From: Paenibacillus macerans
GTDB taxonomy: Bacteria; Bacillota; Bacilli; Paenibacillales; Paenibacillaceae
Direction of reading: 5' to 3'
Length of the DNA: 64,000 bases
Assembly: GCF_900454495.1 (NCBI RefSeq)
Contig: NZ_UGSI01000001.1
Coordinates: 4,280,501 to 4,344,500 of the forward strand
This document shows, one piece after another, positions 26,174 through 34,758 of this stretch (the stretch's first letter is position 1; each line of letters begins with the position of its first letter). The notes beneath the pieces are model-generated. The model searched no databases and was not told where the DNA came from. It saw only the letters and a list, made by a program, of their open reading frames with translations. Both the position numbers and the translations under genes were made by a program.

Positions 26174-26980
26174 TTAGTTATATGGTTTTATTGCTTTGAT
26201 AACTGCCGATTGAATATAGTCTTCCAAATGACCGTCAGGCTCCCAATCCTTAATAAACTCATGGGATTCATCTTTCGGTTCAACGGCAATTTCCTGAAAT
26301 CCGCTGTTCCGGAGCATTTCCTTAACTTCTTCGACGGTTGACGCCCCGGATACACAACCCGCCAGCGAATCGAGATCTCCTTTGATCTCGACGGGAAGTT
26401 CCGCGGTGGTTACAATATCCGATACGGCGATGCGGCCGCCATGTTTCAAGACACGGTAAGCTTCATCAAAAACCTGCTGCTTATCCGGAGACAGATTAAT
26501 GACGCAGTTCGAGATAATCACGTCGATCGAATGATCAGGTATAGGCAAATATTCAATTTCTCCCAACCGGAATTCCACATTCCGGTAGCCGTTTTTATGC
26601 GCGTTATGACGGGCACGGTTAACCATTTCAGGGGTCATGTCGACCCCATAAACCTTCCCCGGCTCCCCAACTTGCTTCGATGCCAGGAAGCAGTCAAAAC
26701 CGGCGCCGCTGCCAAGATCGAGCACGGCCTCTCCCGGCTTCAAAGAAGCGATCGCTTGCGGGTTGCCGCAGCCTAACCCCAGGTTTGAACCTTCGGGGAC
26801 AGCCGCCATCTCCTCAGCCGAATAGCCCAATTTGAAGGACACCTCATCAGGGGTAGCGCAGTAAGAAGATGAAGAAGAACTTGACGTGCAGCACTTCGCA
26901 TTAGAACGGCTGCCTTGAGCTATTTGCTTGTACCGGTTACGCACATGTTGGCGAACCTTATCATTTTGCAATGAATTCAT
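26174..26980 (-). CDS. arsM: Arsenite S-adenosylmethionine methyltransferase
   Basis: This 268-residue cytosolic methyltransferase has the SAM motif VLDLGSGAGFDCF (about 87-99) and the three conserved arsenic-binding cysteines Cys71 (GLGCGNP), Cys159 (SNCVINLS) and Cys209 (LAGCVSGAS), with a further CC pair at 30-31. It converts arsenite to methylated arsenicals. GGAGG precedes the ATG 26980. It lies downstream of the first arsR on the minus strand, with an ArsR-type palindrome between them, so it can be controlled separately from arsR. Confidence 0.95.
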   Translation of the reverse strand: MNSLQNDKVRQHVRNRYKQIAQGSRSNAKCCTSSSSSSSYCATPDEVSFKLGYSAEEMAAVPEGSNLGLGCGNPQAIASLKPGEAVLDLGSGAGFDCFLASKQVGEPGKVYGVDMTPEMVNRARHNAHKNGYRNVEFRLGEIEYLPIPDHSIDVIISNCVINLSPDKQQVFDEAYRVLKHGGRIAVSDIVTTAELPVEIKGDLDSLAGCVSGASTVEEVKEMLRNSGFQEIAVEPKDESHEFIKDWEPDGHLEDYIQSAVIKAIKPYN

Positions 26981-26998
26981 GTAATCTCCTCCGAATAT

Positions 26999-27014
26999 AT
27001 CAAAATATTTTGAT
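26999..27014. promoter_or_regulatory. ArsR-type operator before arsM
   Basis: ATCAAAATATTTTGAT is a perfect 16-bp palindrome 19 bp before the arsM start. Related ATCAAA..TTTGAT dyads occur at 27596 and 27651. Confidence 0.75.
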
Positions 27015-27043
27015 TAATTAGACAACTTAAAACCCAGCGGATT

Positions 27044-27394
27044 TCATGAACAGCATCCGCCAGGTTGTTTGTCTGCCTTTCGAAAAACACAGCATAGCTC
27101 CGGAGACAGCAGCCGGTTGACTTCGGCATGGTTTAATTCATAATAGCTCCATGTGCCCTTTGTCTCTCTGGTGATTAATCCGGCTTCAAACAGAATCTTT
27201 AAGTGATACGAAAGTTTCGATTGCGGCATATCCACGATATCCATTAAATCGCAAACGCACACACTTCCTTTTTGCGTCAGTTCATACATAATTTGCAGGC
27301 GTTTTTGATCGGCCAGCGCCTTGAACTTAGCTTCATATTTTGCAAAATCAACCGTTTCATCCGCCTTCGAAATGACGGGCAGCTCTCTTATCAT
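27044..27394 (-). CDS. arsR: ArsR-family metalloregulator, first copy
   Basis: This 116-residue winged helix-turn-helix repressor (LADQKRLQIMYELTQKG, SVCVCDLMDIVDMPQSKLSYHLKIL) has the CVC metal-sensing motif in the alpha-3 position and a Cys-rich tail (CCVFRKADKQPGGCCS). Arsenite binding would release it from DNA. ATG 27394 is set by AAAGGAGCG 8 nt upstream; the longer frame to 27505 runs through the small gene before it. It is divergent from the second ArsR unit. Confidence 0.92.
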   Translation of the reverse strand: MIRELPVISKADETVDFAKYEAKFKALADQKRLQIMYELTQKGSVCVCDLMDIVDMPQSKLSYHLKILFEAGLITRETKGTWSYYELNHAEVNRLLSPELCCVFRKADKQPGGCCS

Positions 27395-27408
27395 ATCAAC
27401 ACGCTCCT

Positions 27409-27579
27409 TTAGCAGCAGGCTGGGCAACAGGGTGCGGCCAATTTCGCAACCAGCGTTTGGAAAATTTTTGCTTGTTTCCGATCTTTTCGGTTCGGCCACA
27501 TCCATGCCCGGCGCGCGTGTTGTTCAATTTCATTTTGCTGGAACTGCATGAGTTTCTCCATGACGTAGTGATTCATCAT
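27409..27579 (-). CDS. Small Cys-rich protein in ars locus
   Basis: A 56-residue protein (MMNHYVMEKLMQFQQNEIEQ... KLAAPCCPACC). The N-terminal part is helical with many Gln/Glu; it ends CCPACC, a likely thiol metal- or metalloid-binding tail. GGGGGCACG stands before the ATG pair. It is the first gene after the minus-strand ars operator and lies 14 bp before arsR, so co-expression is likely. I do not recognise a named family. A role in arsenic binding is inference from the tail and the context. Confidence 0.6.
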   Translation of the reverse strand: MMNHYVMEKLMQFQQNEIEQHARRAWMWPNRKDRKQAKIFQTLVAKLAAPCCPACC

Positions 27580-27595
27580 CGTGCCCCCACCATTC

Positions 27596-27670
27596 ATCAA
27601 ATATTTTTGATGTACAAATCATATCACGGCCAACTGGAAATTTCAACATTAAATCAAAATAGTTTGATTT
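27596..27670. promoter_or_regulatory. Two ArsR-type dyads, minus-strand ars promoter
   Basis: ATCAAATATTTTTGAT (27596-27611) and AAATCAAAATAGTTTGATTT (27651-27670) both carry the ATCAAA/TTTGAT half-sites seen before arsM. They are about 57 bp apart and precede the small Cys-rich gene and arsR. Confidence 0.7.
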
Positions 27671-27701
27671 TTTCTATTTCGTACGATATAAGTGCTTGAT
27701 A

Positions 27702-27721
27702 ATATAATTGATTGATTATAT
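27702..27721. promoter_or_regulatory. Second type of ars operator
   Basis: ATATAAT (27702-27708), 6-bp spacer, ATTATAT (27715-27721). It lies about 47 bp before the second arsR and differs from the ATCAAA dyads, so the two ArsR proteins may have different sites. Confidence 0.5.
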
Positions 27722-27767
27722 AATTTGTTTTGCTGAGTTCGCCAGTTTTAATGAAAGGAGTTAACAT

Positions 27768-28094
27768 ATGACCACACCCGAAACCTCCATCGCTGAAATG
27801 GCGGAAACGCTGAAGTTGCTTTCGGATAAGACGCGTTTAATGATCGTCGCCCTTTTGAAAGAACAAGAGATGTGCGTATGCGATATCGTGGATATTCTTG
27901 AAACGACGCAGCCTAATATCAGTCAGCACTTAAAGAAATTAAAAACGGGCGGAATTGTGAACGAAACCCGCCGCAGCCAATGGATTTATTACGCACTAAA
28001 CGTCGGCGACAAACCTTATTTGAACGATATCTTAAATCAACTCCCTTCCATGAAGGAGAAAATGAAAGCCCATCATCCTAATCGTTGTTGTTAA
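27768..28094 (+). CDS. arsR: ArsR-family metalloregulator, second copy
   Basis: This 108-residue repressor has EMCVCDIVDILETTQPNISQHL, the classical arsenite-sensing CVCD motif in the recognition-helix region, and a C-terminal HHPNRCC. AAAGGAG is 9 nt before the ATG. It leads the arsR-arsB-arsC operon on the plus strand. It is clearly different from the first ArsR (low identity outside the motif), so it is not a recent duplicate. Confidence 0.93.
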   Translation: MTTPETSIAEMAETLKLLSDKTRLMIVALLKEQEMCVCDIVDILETTQPNISQHLKKLKTGGIVNETRRSQWIYYALNVGDKPYLNDILNQLPSMKEKMKAHHPNRCC

Positions 28095-28109
28095 CCTGGG
28101 AGGTCTCCT

Positions 28110-29402
28110 ATGCTTATTATCGCCACAATGGTCTTTCTTGTTACTTTGATTTTCGTCATCTGGCAGCCAAAAGGGTTAAACATCGGGTGGTCCGCATGCG
28201 GAGGCGCCATTGCCGCCTTAATCTCCGGCGTTGTAAATCTCCAGGATGTGTGGGACGTAAGCCGAATCGTTTGGAACGCTACATTAGCGTTTGTTGCAAT
28301 TATTCTGATTTCCCTTATTTTGGACGAAATCGGCTTCTTCGAATGGGCCGCGCTGCATATGGCTCGTTTTGCGCGCGGGAACGGCATACTTATGTTCATC
28401 TACGTGATCCTGCTCGGAGCCGTTGTCGCTTTTTTCTTCGCCAACGATGGCGCCGCCCTTATTCTTACACCGATCGTCCTGGCCATGGTCAGGGCGCTCC
28501 ATATGGATGAGCGCATGATCATTCCCTTCATCATGGCCAGCGGCTTCATCTCCGACACGGCATCGCTGCCGCTCGTTGTCAGTAACCTTGTGAACATCGT
28601 TTCGTCCGATTTTTTTGGGATCGGTTTCTTGGAGTACGCAAGCCGCATGATCATCCCGACCCTCTTCTCGGTTGCCGCGAGCCTGCTGGTCCTATACTTG
28701 TTTTACCGGAGGAGCATTCCGGAGAAGTACGACGTATCGCAGCTGAGAAATCCGGTTGAAGCGATCAAAGACGTTCGTTTGTTCAAGATTTCCTGGGTTA
28801 TTTTGGGGGTTCTCTTTATCGCCTATCTCGCCAGCGAATTTATTCAGATCCCCATCTCCATCATTGTCGGCGCGGCAGCTTTGATTTTTCTGCTGTTCGT
28901 AAAACAAAGCCGGGGATTCCATCCCTGGAAGCTCGTCAAAAGCGCTCCTTGGTCTGTGGTGGTTTTTTCCATCGGGATGTACGTGGTCGTCTACGGGCTC
29001 CGAAATGTAGGTTTAACGGATCAACTCGCGGAGATATTCGAATGGATCGGGGCTCAAGGCCTGTTCGCCGCAACCATCGGGGCCGGATTTATTGCGGCAA
29101 TCCTGTCGTCCGTCATGAACAACATGCCTACGGTCATGATCAACGCCCTGGCCATTGACGGGACAAGCGCAACCGGCCTCATAAGGGAAGCATTCATCTA
29201 TGCGAATGTCATTGGTTCCGATTTGGGGCCCAAACTTACGCCAATCGGTTCGCTGGCCACCCTGCTTTGGCTCCATGTCCTATCAAACAAAGGCGTTAAA
29301 ATCACGTGGGGCGCGTATTTTAAGACGGGTATCGTCTTGACGGTTCCCGTCTTATTTTTAACGCTCTGCGGTATGTTCATTGGGCTAAAAATAATAGGCT
29401 AG
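28110..29402 (+). CDS. arsB: Arsenite efflux transporter ArsB
   Basis: This 430-residue membrane protein has about 11-12 spans and is of the ArsB/NhaD ion-transporter type: FVAIILISLILDEIGFFEWAAL, FFANDGAALILTPIV, IPFIMASGFISDTASLPLVVSNLVN and NNMPTVMINALA are characteristic. It exports arsenite/antimonite driven by proton motive force. It starts 15 bp after arsR and is followed by arsC. Confidence 0.96.
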   Translation: MLIIATMVFLVTLIFVIWQPKGLNIGWSACGGAIAALISGVVNLQDVWDVSRIVWNATLAFVAIILISLILDEIGFFEWAALHMARFARGNGILMFIYVILLGAVVAFFFANDGAALILTPIVLAMVRALHMDERMIIPFIMASGFISDTASLPLVVSNLVNIVSSDFFGIGFLEYASRMIIPTLFSVAASLLVLYLFYRRSIPEKYDVSQLRNPVEAIKDVRLFKISWVILGVLFIAYLASEFIQIPISIIVGAAALIFLLFVKQSRGFHPWKLVKSAPWSVVVFSIGMYVVVYGLRNVGLTDQLAEIFEWIGAQGLFAATIGAGFIAAILSSVMNNMPTVMINALAIDGTSATGLIREAFIYANVIGSDLGPKLTPIGSLATLLWLHVLSNKGVKITWGAYFKTGIVLTVPVLFLTLCGMFIGLKIIG

Positions 29403-29437
29403 TTCAAAAAATAATGAATGTAAAGGGGAATTTGAAA

Positions 29438-29863
29438 ATGAGTACAAAACCGCTTGTTTACTTCTTGTGTACGGGAAATTCTTGCCGCAGTCAAATCGCC
29501 GACGGATTTCTGAGCGCTCTTGGCGGAGACAAATACGAAGTAAAAAGCGCCGGCCTTGAGGCACATGGGCTTAATCCCCGCGCCGTTCAAGTGATGCGGG
29601 AAGCCGGGATCGATATCAGCGGAAACAGTTCCGATGTCATCGATCAGGACGTCTTAAACCGCGCCACTTACGTTATTACGTTATGCGGACATGCGGACGA
29701 GCACTGTCCTGCGATTTCAAATCCAAAGGCGATCAAATGGCATTGGGGTTTCGACGACCCGGCCAAAGCAACCGGCACCGAAGAAGAAATCATGGCACAG
29801 TTCCGAACTGTTCGGGACGCTATTAAGGCCAGAATCGAATCGTTCGTTCGGGACGGCCGGTAA
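29438..29863 (+). CDS. arsC: Thioredoxin-coupled arsenate reductase
   Basis: This 141-residue cytosolic enzyme of the low-molecular-weight phosphatase fold has the P-loop FLCTGNSCRSQ with nucleophile Cys11, the shuttle cysteines Cys83 and Cys90 (LCGHADEHC), and the Asp motif FDDPAKATG. It reduces arsenate to arsenite for ArsB. ATG 29438 with AAAGGGGAATTTG is preferred to the in-frame ATG 24 bp earlier. Last gene of the plus-strand ars operon. Confidence 0.96.
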   Translation: MSTKPLVYFLCTGNSCRSQIADGFLSALGGDKYEVKSAGLEAHGLNPRAVQVMREAGIDISGNSSDVIDQDVLNRATYVITLCGHADEHCPAISNPKAIKWHWGFDDPAKATGTEEEIMAQFRTVRDAIKARIESFVRDGR

Positions 29864-29986
29864 AGAGGTTCTGCCCGCGGGATTCCTCATCAGGAGGCCT
29901 GCTGTACGGAGGAGTCCAAAGAGATTCCGGTACTCCTCCGACTGCGGCAGGCGAATGTGGCAGACTGCATACATCTTTAGGAAGAA

Positions 29987-30754
29987 CTAAGATTTCATAA
30001 AAACTTTACGGTCATTTAATTCTTGGATGTCGCGATGATTGTTGTCGTAGTATTTATAAAATTCATTCAGTTGCTCCTGGGAAAGTTCAACAGGTTCCGT
30101 TAGAATATACCACTCCACATTTTCGGTTAACGGGGGTGTCGTCAAGGACCCCAAATAATGATAATAGCTCAAATGAGCAGGAAGCAGTTGACCGATCTCC
30201 AGTTTGTCGATCGTGATTCCCTTTTCCCCTTCTGCATTCGCTTTTGCCGCGTCCAAAATTTGCCCGAAGGCTTTATTTTCTTCTCCTGCAGCAAACATAA
30301 CCCCGATCACGGCGATCCGGCCGTCTTGAGCTTGGTGCACAAAGTGCCCTTCAAGCGGAAAGTGCTTGCCATCGATCGTATGCTCGCTTTCGGCATGAAA
30401 ATGAACTTGGGACAGCGTAAACGTCCGATCATTTATTTCTGCGGTACCGCGTAACCCCACCTGTATGCTATGCCCGTTATCCTCAATGGAAGTGCCCACC
30501 TGATCATAGCTTAATGCCAAATCAGTTCCCTCATAATCAATAAGCTTGGATGTAACAATGTCTATTGGAGATTGCATTTTCCCCGCTACAAATTCCCACT
30601 CCTCCTGATGGTCATACGTGAAGTGGCTTGCTTCCTTAACCGTTGGATTTTCTTTCTGAGAATCCGTAGTTAAGTTGGTTGCCGCGTGACTCGCAGAACA
30701 ACCCGCCAACAATATAAAAGCCGTAAATCCGAATACAATGAAATTTTTCTTCAT
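29987..30754 (-). CDS. Alpha-class carbonic anhydrase lipoprotein
   Basis: This 255-residue exported lipoprotein has lipobox LAGC. The alpha-carbonic anhydrase fold is marked by SPIDI, the zinc ligands in QVHFHAESEH and EGHFVH, and YHYLGSLTTPPLTENVEW. It hydrates CO2 on the outer face of the membrane. ATG 30754 (MKKNF) is the natural start of the signal peptide; the frame extends 18 nt further without a site. Single gene, with arsC convergent. Confidence 0.95.
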   Translation of the reverse strand: MKKNFIVFGFTAFILLAGCSASHAATNLTTDSQKENPTVKEASHFTYDHQEEWEFVAGKMQSPIDIVTSKLIDYEGTDLALSYDQVGTSIEDNGHSIQVGLRGTAEINDRTFTLSQVHFHAESEHTIDGKHFPLEGHFVHQAQDGRIAVIGVMFAAGEENKAFGQILDAAKANAEGEKGITIDKLEIGQLLPAHLSYYHYLGSLTTPPLTENVEWYILTEPVELSQEQLNEFYKYYDNNHRDIQELNDRKVFMKS

Positions 30755-31172
30755 ACTATACCCTCTTAACATTTATTTTTTGATCATTATACTCCTTACC
30801 CATTTTGATGTAATGCATCTTACCAACCATATTCAAACGGATACTATAGTTCTACTGGTACAACAAATTATTCAAAACTTCGACATATATGTAAATATTA
30901 TTACCTAATATATATTATAATCTCATTGACAATTATGGGGTCATAATATAGTATGTAGTAAATAAATCCAATATATGGATTATTTATCGTTTGGGGATCA
31001 ATTTCCATAAGAATGGACAGGCTTCTTTGGAATTGATTCATAAAAAGTTCATTGAAGGGAGGGATCTGCAGGCTCCGATTACCCGCGTCTCAAGTCAGTG
31101 AAAGCGTTGTCAAAATTGAGCTTGGAAAGCTCGCGGAAAATTCTATTAAAAAATGCAAGGAGGAGTAGAATC
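30755..31172 (+). promoter_or_regulatory. Divergent AT-rich promoter region with cre site
   Basis: 418 bp without a gene. It holds a consensus -35 TTGACA at about 30930 with weak -10 choices (TATAGT or TAGTAT), and a full CcpA cre match TGAAAGCGTTGTCA at 31099-31112, about 61-74 bp before the LPMO start. The region between 30800 and 30980 is strongly AT-rich. Confidence 0.55.
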
Positions 31173-32036
31173 ATGACAGCCCGGACTTTTGTGTATCGTC
31201 ATAAGTCATTGATGAAATGGTTTGTTGCTTCGGCGGGTACCCTGTTTCTGATGCTGGCGGGTTCGTTTGTGTTTGCGGACAGCGCTTCCGCGCACGGATA
31301 TTTGACGGACAGCCGCGCCCATCTATGTTCCATTGGCCAAAACTCCGATTGCGGGCCGGTGAAATGGGAGCCTTTCAGTGTTGAGGGCCGGGGAGATTTC
31401 CCTGAATTCGGTGTCCCTGACGGCCAGATCGCCAGCGGCGGGAAGTTTTTTGAACTCGACGAGCAAACGGCCGATCGCTGGACCAAGGTAGATATGGTAG
31501 GCGGAGAGCATACGTTCCATTGGAAGCTTACAGCCAATCACAGCACGAATACATGGGATTATTATATTACGAAAAAAGACTGGGACCCCGATTCCCCTTT
31601 AAAACGGGCGGATCTTGAGTTGTTCTGCCGCTATATCGATGACGGCGCGATTCCGCCAATCGACGTTTATAACGATTGCTTTGTGCCGAACGACCGGGAA
31701 GGCTACCACGTCATCGTGGCCGTTTGGGATATCGCCGATACCCCAAATGCCTTCTATCAGGTGATGGATGTGAACCTCAGCATCAATCCGTCGGCGCCCA
31801 CCACGCCCGAGCCCGGTTTCCCGGGAGACCCTAACCGTTTCGGAAAGTACCTCATCTGGAATCCGATCAGGGTCTATAACGAAGGTGAAATCGTTGTGCA
31901 TAACGGGCAATTCTGGCAAGCCCTGTGGTGGACACGAGGACAGGAACCGGGAACAACCGGAGAATGGGGTCCGTGGAAGCTGATCGGCGACGTGCCGCCC
32001 GACGAGGAAAGCAGCGCGGGATCGGACAGCGTGTAA
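31173..32036 (+). CDS. AA10 lytic polysaccharide monooxygenase with CBM5/12
   Basis: This 287-residue secreted enzyme has a signal peptide ending SASA; the mature protein begins with His41 (HGYLTDSRAHLC), the N-terminal half of the copper histidine brace, with the second His at 123 (ANHSTNTWDYYITK). The AA10 domain spans about 41-205, followed by a Pro-rich linker and a C-terminal CBM5/12 (WNPIRVYNEGEIVVHNGQFW). It cleaves crystalline chitin or cellulose oxidatively; the CBM and AA10 features favour chitin. AAGGAGGAG precedes the ATG; a cre site lies upstream. Confidence 0.94.
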   Translation: MTARTFVYRHKSLMKWFVASAGTLFLMLAGSFVFADSASAHGYLTDSRAHLCSIGQNSDCGPVKWEPFSVEGRGDFPEFGVPDGQIASGGKFFELDEQTADRWTKVDMVGGEHTFHWKLTANHSTNTWDYYITKKDWDPDSPLKRADLELFCRYIDDGAIPPIDVYNDCFVPNDREGYHVIVAVWDIADTPNAFYQVMDVNLSINPSAPTTPEPGFPGDPNRFGKYLIWNPIRVYNEGEIVVHNGQFWQALWWTRGQEPGTTGEWGPWKLIGDVPPDEESSAGSDSV

Positions 32037-32050
32037 GAGCGCATCCTGCA

Positions 32051-32082
32051 AGAGCCAGAGGGGAACTCCCTCTGGCTCTTTG
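32051..32082 (+). terminator. Intrinsic terminator after LPMO gene
   Basis: AGAGCCAGAGGG / CCCTCTGGCTCT stem with a short loop, followed by TT and mixed bases. Confidence 0.8.
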
Positions 32083-32088
32083 ATTCGG

Positions 32089-33915
32089 TTATTTTTTCAA
32101 ATGATACGGAACCGTGGCGACGATGACATCTCTCCGGTAAAGCAGATGCGCGCGAATCAACAGGCTCGATTGGTTGTGCAGGATATTGTGCCATCCTTTT
32201 TTCGGAATAAATTGCGGGATGACCACAGTCACCTGATAATTTGCTTCGTGCGCCTTTTTTTGCACCGTATCCACGAACTTAATCAACGGGTGAATTATGC
32301 TTCGATACGGAGAGTACAATGTCACCAATCTAACGTCCGGCTGCCATTTTTTCCACTTCTCTTCAAACACCGCTTCGTCCGCTTTCTCAAAAGGGACGTG
32401 CACCGCAATGATTTGATACGGGAGCAGGGACTTGGCATAGTTCAGCGAATTCTCCACCACGCGCGTGATTCCTGCAACGGGTACGATCACCACGTTTCCT
32501 TCGATCGGTATAGCCCGCTCGCAAGTTGAAATTCTCAACTGCTCCGCAATCGCTTCGTAGTGCTTATGAATCCGATAAAAGGAGTAAATAATTAAAGGTA
32601 AAAAGATAAGGACCGGCCAGACATTATGGAACTTGGTGATGAAAAACACCACGCTGACCAACAGACTGATCAAGGCCCCGATGGTATTGGCCAAAAATTT
32701 CTTGATCCAACCTGGAGGTTTTTCCCGTAACCACTTTACCATCATGCCTGACTGGGACAGTGTAAAAGGAATAAACACGCCGATCGCATAAAGCGGAATT
32801 AAAAGTTCGGTTTTCCCTTCAAAAACGATAATCAGCAAAATCGAAAACAGCCCCAGGAAAATAATGCCATTTGAATATCCCAGCCGGTCTCCGCGAACCG
32901 TAAACGCTCTTGGGATGAACTTGTCTTTGGCCAAATTAACGGCAAGCAACGGAAAGGCGGAATATCCGGTGTTGGCAGCCAGAATAAGAATCAAAGCCGT
33001 CGTTCCCTGAATGAAGAAATACATGATATTTCTTCCGAAAGTGTGTTCCGCGATTTGGGAAAGCACGGTAACCTCCGCGAGAGGGCCTATGCCATAATAA
33101 TAAGCCAGAAACACAATTCCCGTGAACAATACAGCCAATATGCCCCCCATGGCCAGCAAGGTTTTTGCCGCATTGCGCGGAGCCGGCTCTTTAAAGTTGG
33201 GGATGGCGTTTGAGATCGCTTCTACCCCTGTCAAAGCGGAACATCCGGAAGCAAAGGCACGAAGCAGCAAGAATAAACTAATTCCAGCCACTGGAGAACC
33301 AAGCGGAGCGTGTAACTCCGGCAAAATTTGGCCGGTCATAATTTTATAAAGGCCGGAACAAATCAAAATCACCAGGGCCAGAACAAATAAATAAACGGGA
33401 AAGGCAAAAATCGTAGCCGATTCGGTGACACCACGCAAATTGAGAATGGTAATTAACAATACAAAACCTACGGCTATGGGCACCGTGTATGGATGAAGGC
33501 CCGGAAAAGCCGAAGTAATGGCGTCCGTACCGGCCGAAACGCTTACCGCAACGGTCAAGATATAGTCAACAAGTAATGAACCGCCGGCAATCAGTCCGGG
33601 AATTACACCCAGGTTTTGCTTGGAAACCACATAAGCCCCACCGCCATGAGGATAAGCAAAAATAATTTGCCGGTAAGACAAAATAAGCGCCACCAGCAAA
33701 ACCAAAACACCGGCAGCAATGGGAATCGAATACCAATAGGCTACCGCTCCCACGACCATTAAAACAAGCAGGATCTGTTCCGGCCCGTAAGCCACCGATG
33801 ACAAGGCATCGGAAGAAAGGATGGCCAGCGCTTTGGTCTTGCTTAGTTTCTGTTCGCCCAGTTCCGTTGATTTTAACGGCCGTCCAATAAGAAATCGCTT
33901 TATATAAGAAAGCAC
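32089..33915 (-). CDS. kimA: Potassium importer KimA (YdaO)
   Basis: This 608-residue APC-superfamily transporter has about 12 membrane spans (residues about 30-450: SSDALSSVAYGPEQILL, YPHGGGAYVVSKQNLG, SVSAGTDAITSAFP) and a cytoplasmic C-terminal universal-stress-like domain. This is the KimA/YdaO layout and usual length. It imports K+ with protons and is known to be inhibited by c-di-AMP. The start is GTG with AGGCGGTG upstream. The c-di-AMP riboswitch at 34024-34232 precedes it, which supports the identity. Confidence 0.93.
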   Translation of the reverse strand: MLSYIKRFLIGRPLKSTELGEQKLSKTKALAILSSDALSSVAYGPEQILLVLMVVGAVAYWYSIPIAAGVLVLLVALILSYRQIIFAYPHGGGAYVVSKQNLGVIPGLIAGGSLLVDYILTVAVSVSAGTDAITSAFPGLHPYTVPIAVGFVLLITILNLRGVTESATIFAFPVYLFVLALVILICSGLYKIMTGQILPELHAPLGSPVAGISLFLLLRAFASGCSALTGVEAISNAIPNFKEPAPRNAAKTLLAMGGILAVLFTGIVFLAYYYGIGPLAEVTVLSQIAEHTFGRNIMYFFIQGTTALILILAANTGYSAFPLLAVNLAKDKFIPRAFTVRGDRLGYSNGIIFLGLFSILLIIVFEGKTELLIPLYAIGVFIPFTLSQSGMMVKWLREKPPGWIKKFLANTIGALISLLVSVVFFITKFHNVWPVLIFLPLIIYSFYRIHKHYEAIAEQLRISTCERAIPIEGNVVIVPVAGITRVVENSLNYAKSLLPYQIIAVHVPFEKADEAVFEEKWKKWQPDVRLVTLYSPYRSIIHPLIKFVDTVQKKAHEANYQVTVVIPQFIPKKGWHNILHNQSSLLIRAHLLYRRDVIVATVPYHLKK

Positions 33916-34023
33916 AGGGGGTCACCGCCTAAATTACGTTGTTTTTTTATATTGCTCGGCAGAAATAAGTATTATTTCAAATACAAACTGAAGATTAAGG
34001 GCAAATAGGCCAATTCGAGGCAA

Positions 34024-34232
34024 TAAAAAAACACAGGGGCCCCTGTGCTAAACTTCACAAGTCATACAACCCACTCCTGACTACGCTTACGAGGTTAGCT
34101 GTCGGATTCGGGCGGCAAGAGTCGCCCTACCTGGCGGATCGCTGGATCAACTGCCAAGATTCACCCCAAAAGAGAAACTCACCTGAAAGGCAGGTAAGTT
34201 TTTAACGGGTCCCCCGTTTTCCTTAAGGAAAT
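34024..34232 (-). promoter_or_regulatory. c-di-AMP (ydaO/yuaA) riboswitch with terminator
   Basis: The minus strand shows the conserved blocks of the ydaO aptamer in order: CGGGGGACCCG, TTTTGGGGTGAATC, CGAATCCGACAGCTAACC and TCGTAAGCG. A terminator hairpin CACAGGGG/CCCCTGTG with a run of seven T follows (34024-34048). High c-di-AMP would stop transcription of kimA. Confidence 0.95.
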
Positions 34233-34425
34233 TCAGCGATAATGAATTGATTTATTCTTAGTGGAAACAAAATAAATCATACGTTCAGTGTAAAAGTTTG
34301 TAAAGCAGGAGTAAGGAAGGTGAACTGCCGGAATCATACAAAAGATCATATGTTAATCGCTTACAATTCAAAAATGCTCTCCAAATCAACGTTTATTAAT
34401 GACTGACGCTATTTTTTTAAACATT

Positions 34426-34758
34426 TTAAAAAACAAATTGAACCAACAGCATATAGACCAGGGTACCCGTTAGGATCGATAACAGCATATTCCTTTTCCA
34501 AAAATGCAAGAAAGCAACAATGGCCATCGAAATCAATTCTGGCGCTCCATGGTTGCCGGATATAAAATTCACGTCTTTGATACTGTAGACAACCAATAAT
34601 CCTAAAGCCGCCGCGGGCAGCACTTTCCCGAGATATTGCACATAACGCGGAGCGGGCCGGCCCGGAGGGAAAATCATAAAGGGAATAAATCTGGTCAGCA
34701 TGGTTCCCAAAACGACTATTCCAATAGTAATCACTTGTTCCAATAAAGTCATTGTCAT
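34426..34758 (-). CDS. azlD: Branched-chain amino acid exporter subunit AzlD
   Basis: This 110-residue membrane protein has four spans and is typical AzlD (IGIVVLGTMLTRFIPFMIFP, YLGKVLPAAALGLLVVYS). It forms an exporter with AzlC. It overlaps azlC by 4 nt (ATGA). Confidence 0.93.
   Translation of the reverse strand: MTMTLLEQVITIGIVVLGTMLTRFIPFMIFPPGRPAPRYVQYLGKVLPAAALGLLVVYSIKDVNFISGNHGAPELISMAIVAFLHFWKRNMLLSILTGTLVYMLLVQFVF

Noticed and set aside
29907..29940. CGGAGGAGT/ACTCCTCCG inverted repeat as terminator of arsC
   Set aside because: There is no T-run after it on either strand, so an intrinsic terminator is not supported.
31599..32051. 150-residue minus-strand frame opposite the LPMO gene
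   Set aside because: Antisense shadow; the plus-strand AA10 gene has signal peptide, copper histidines and CBM.
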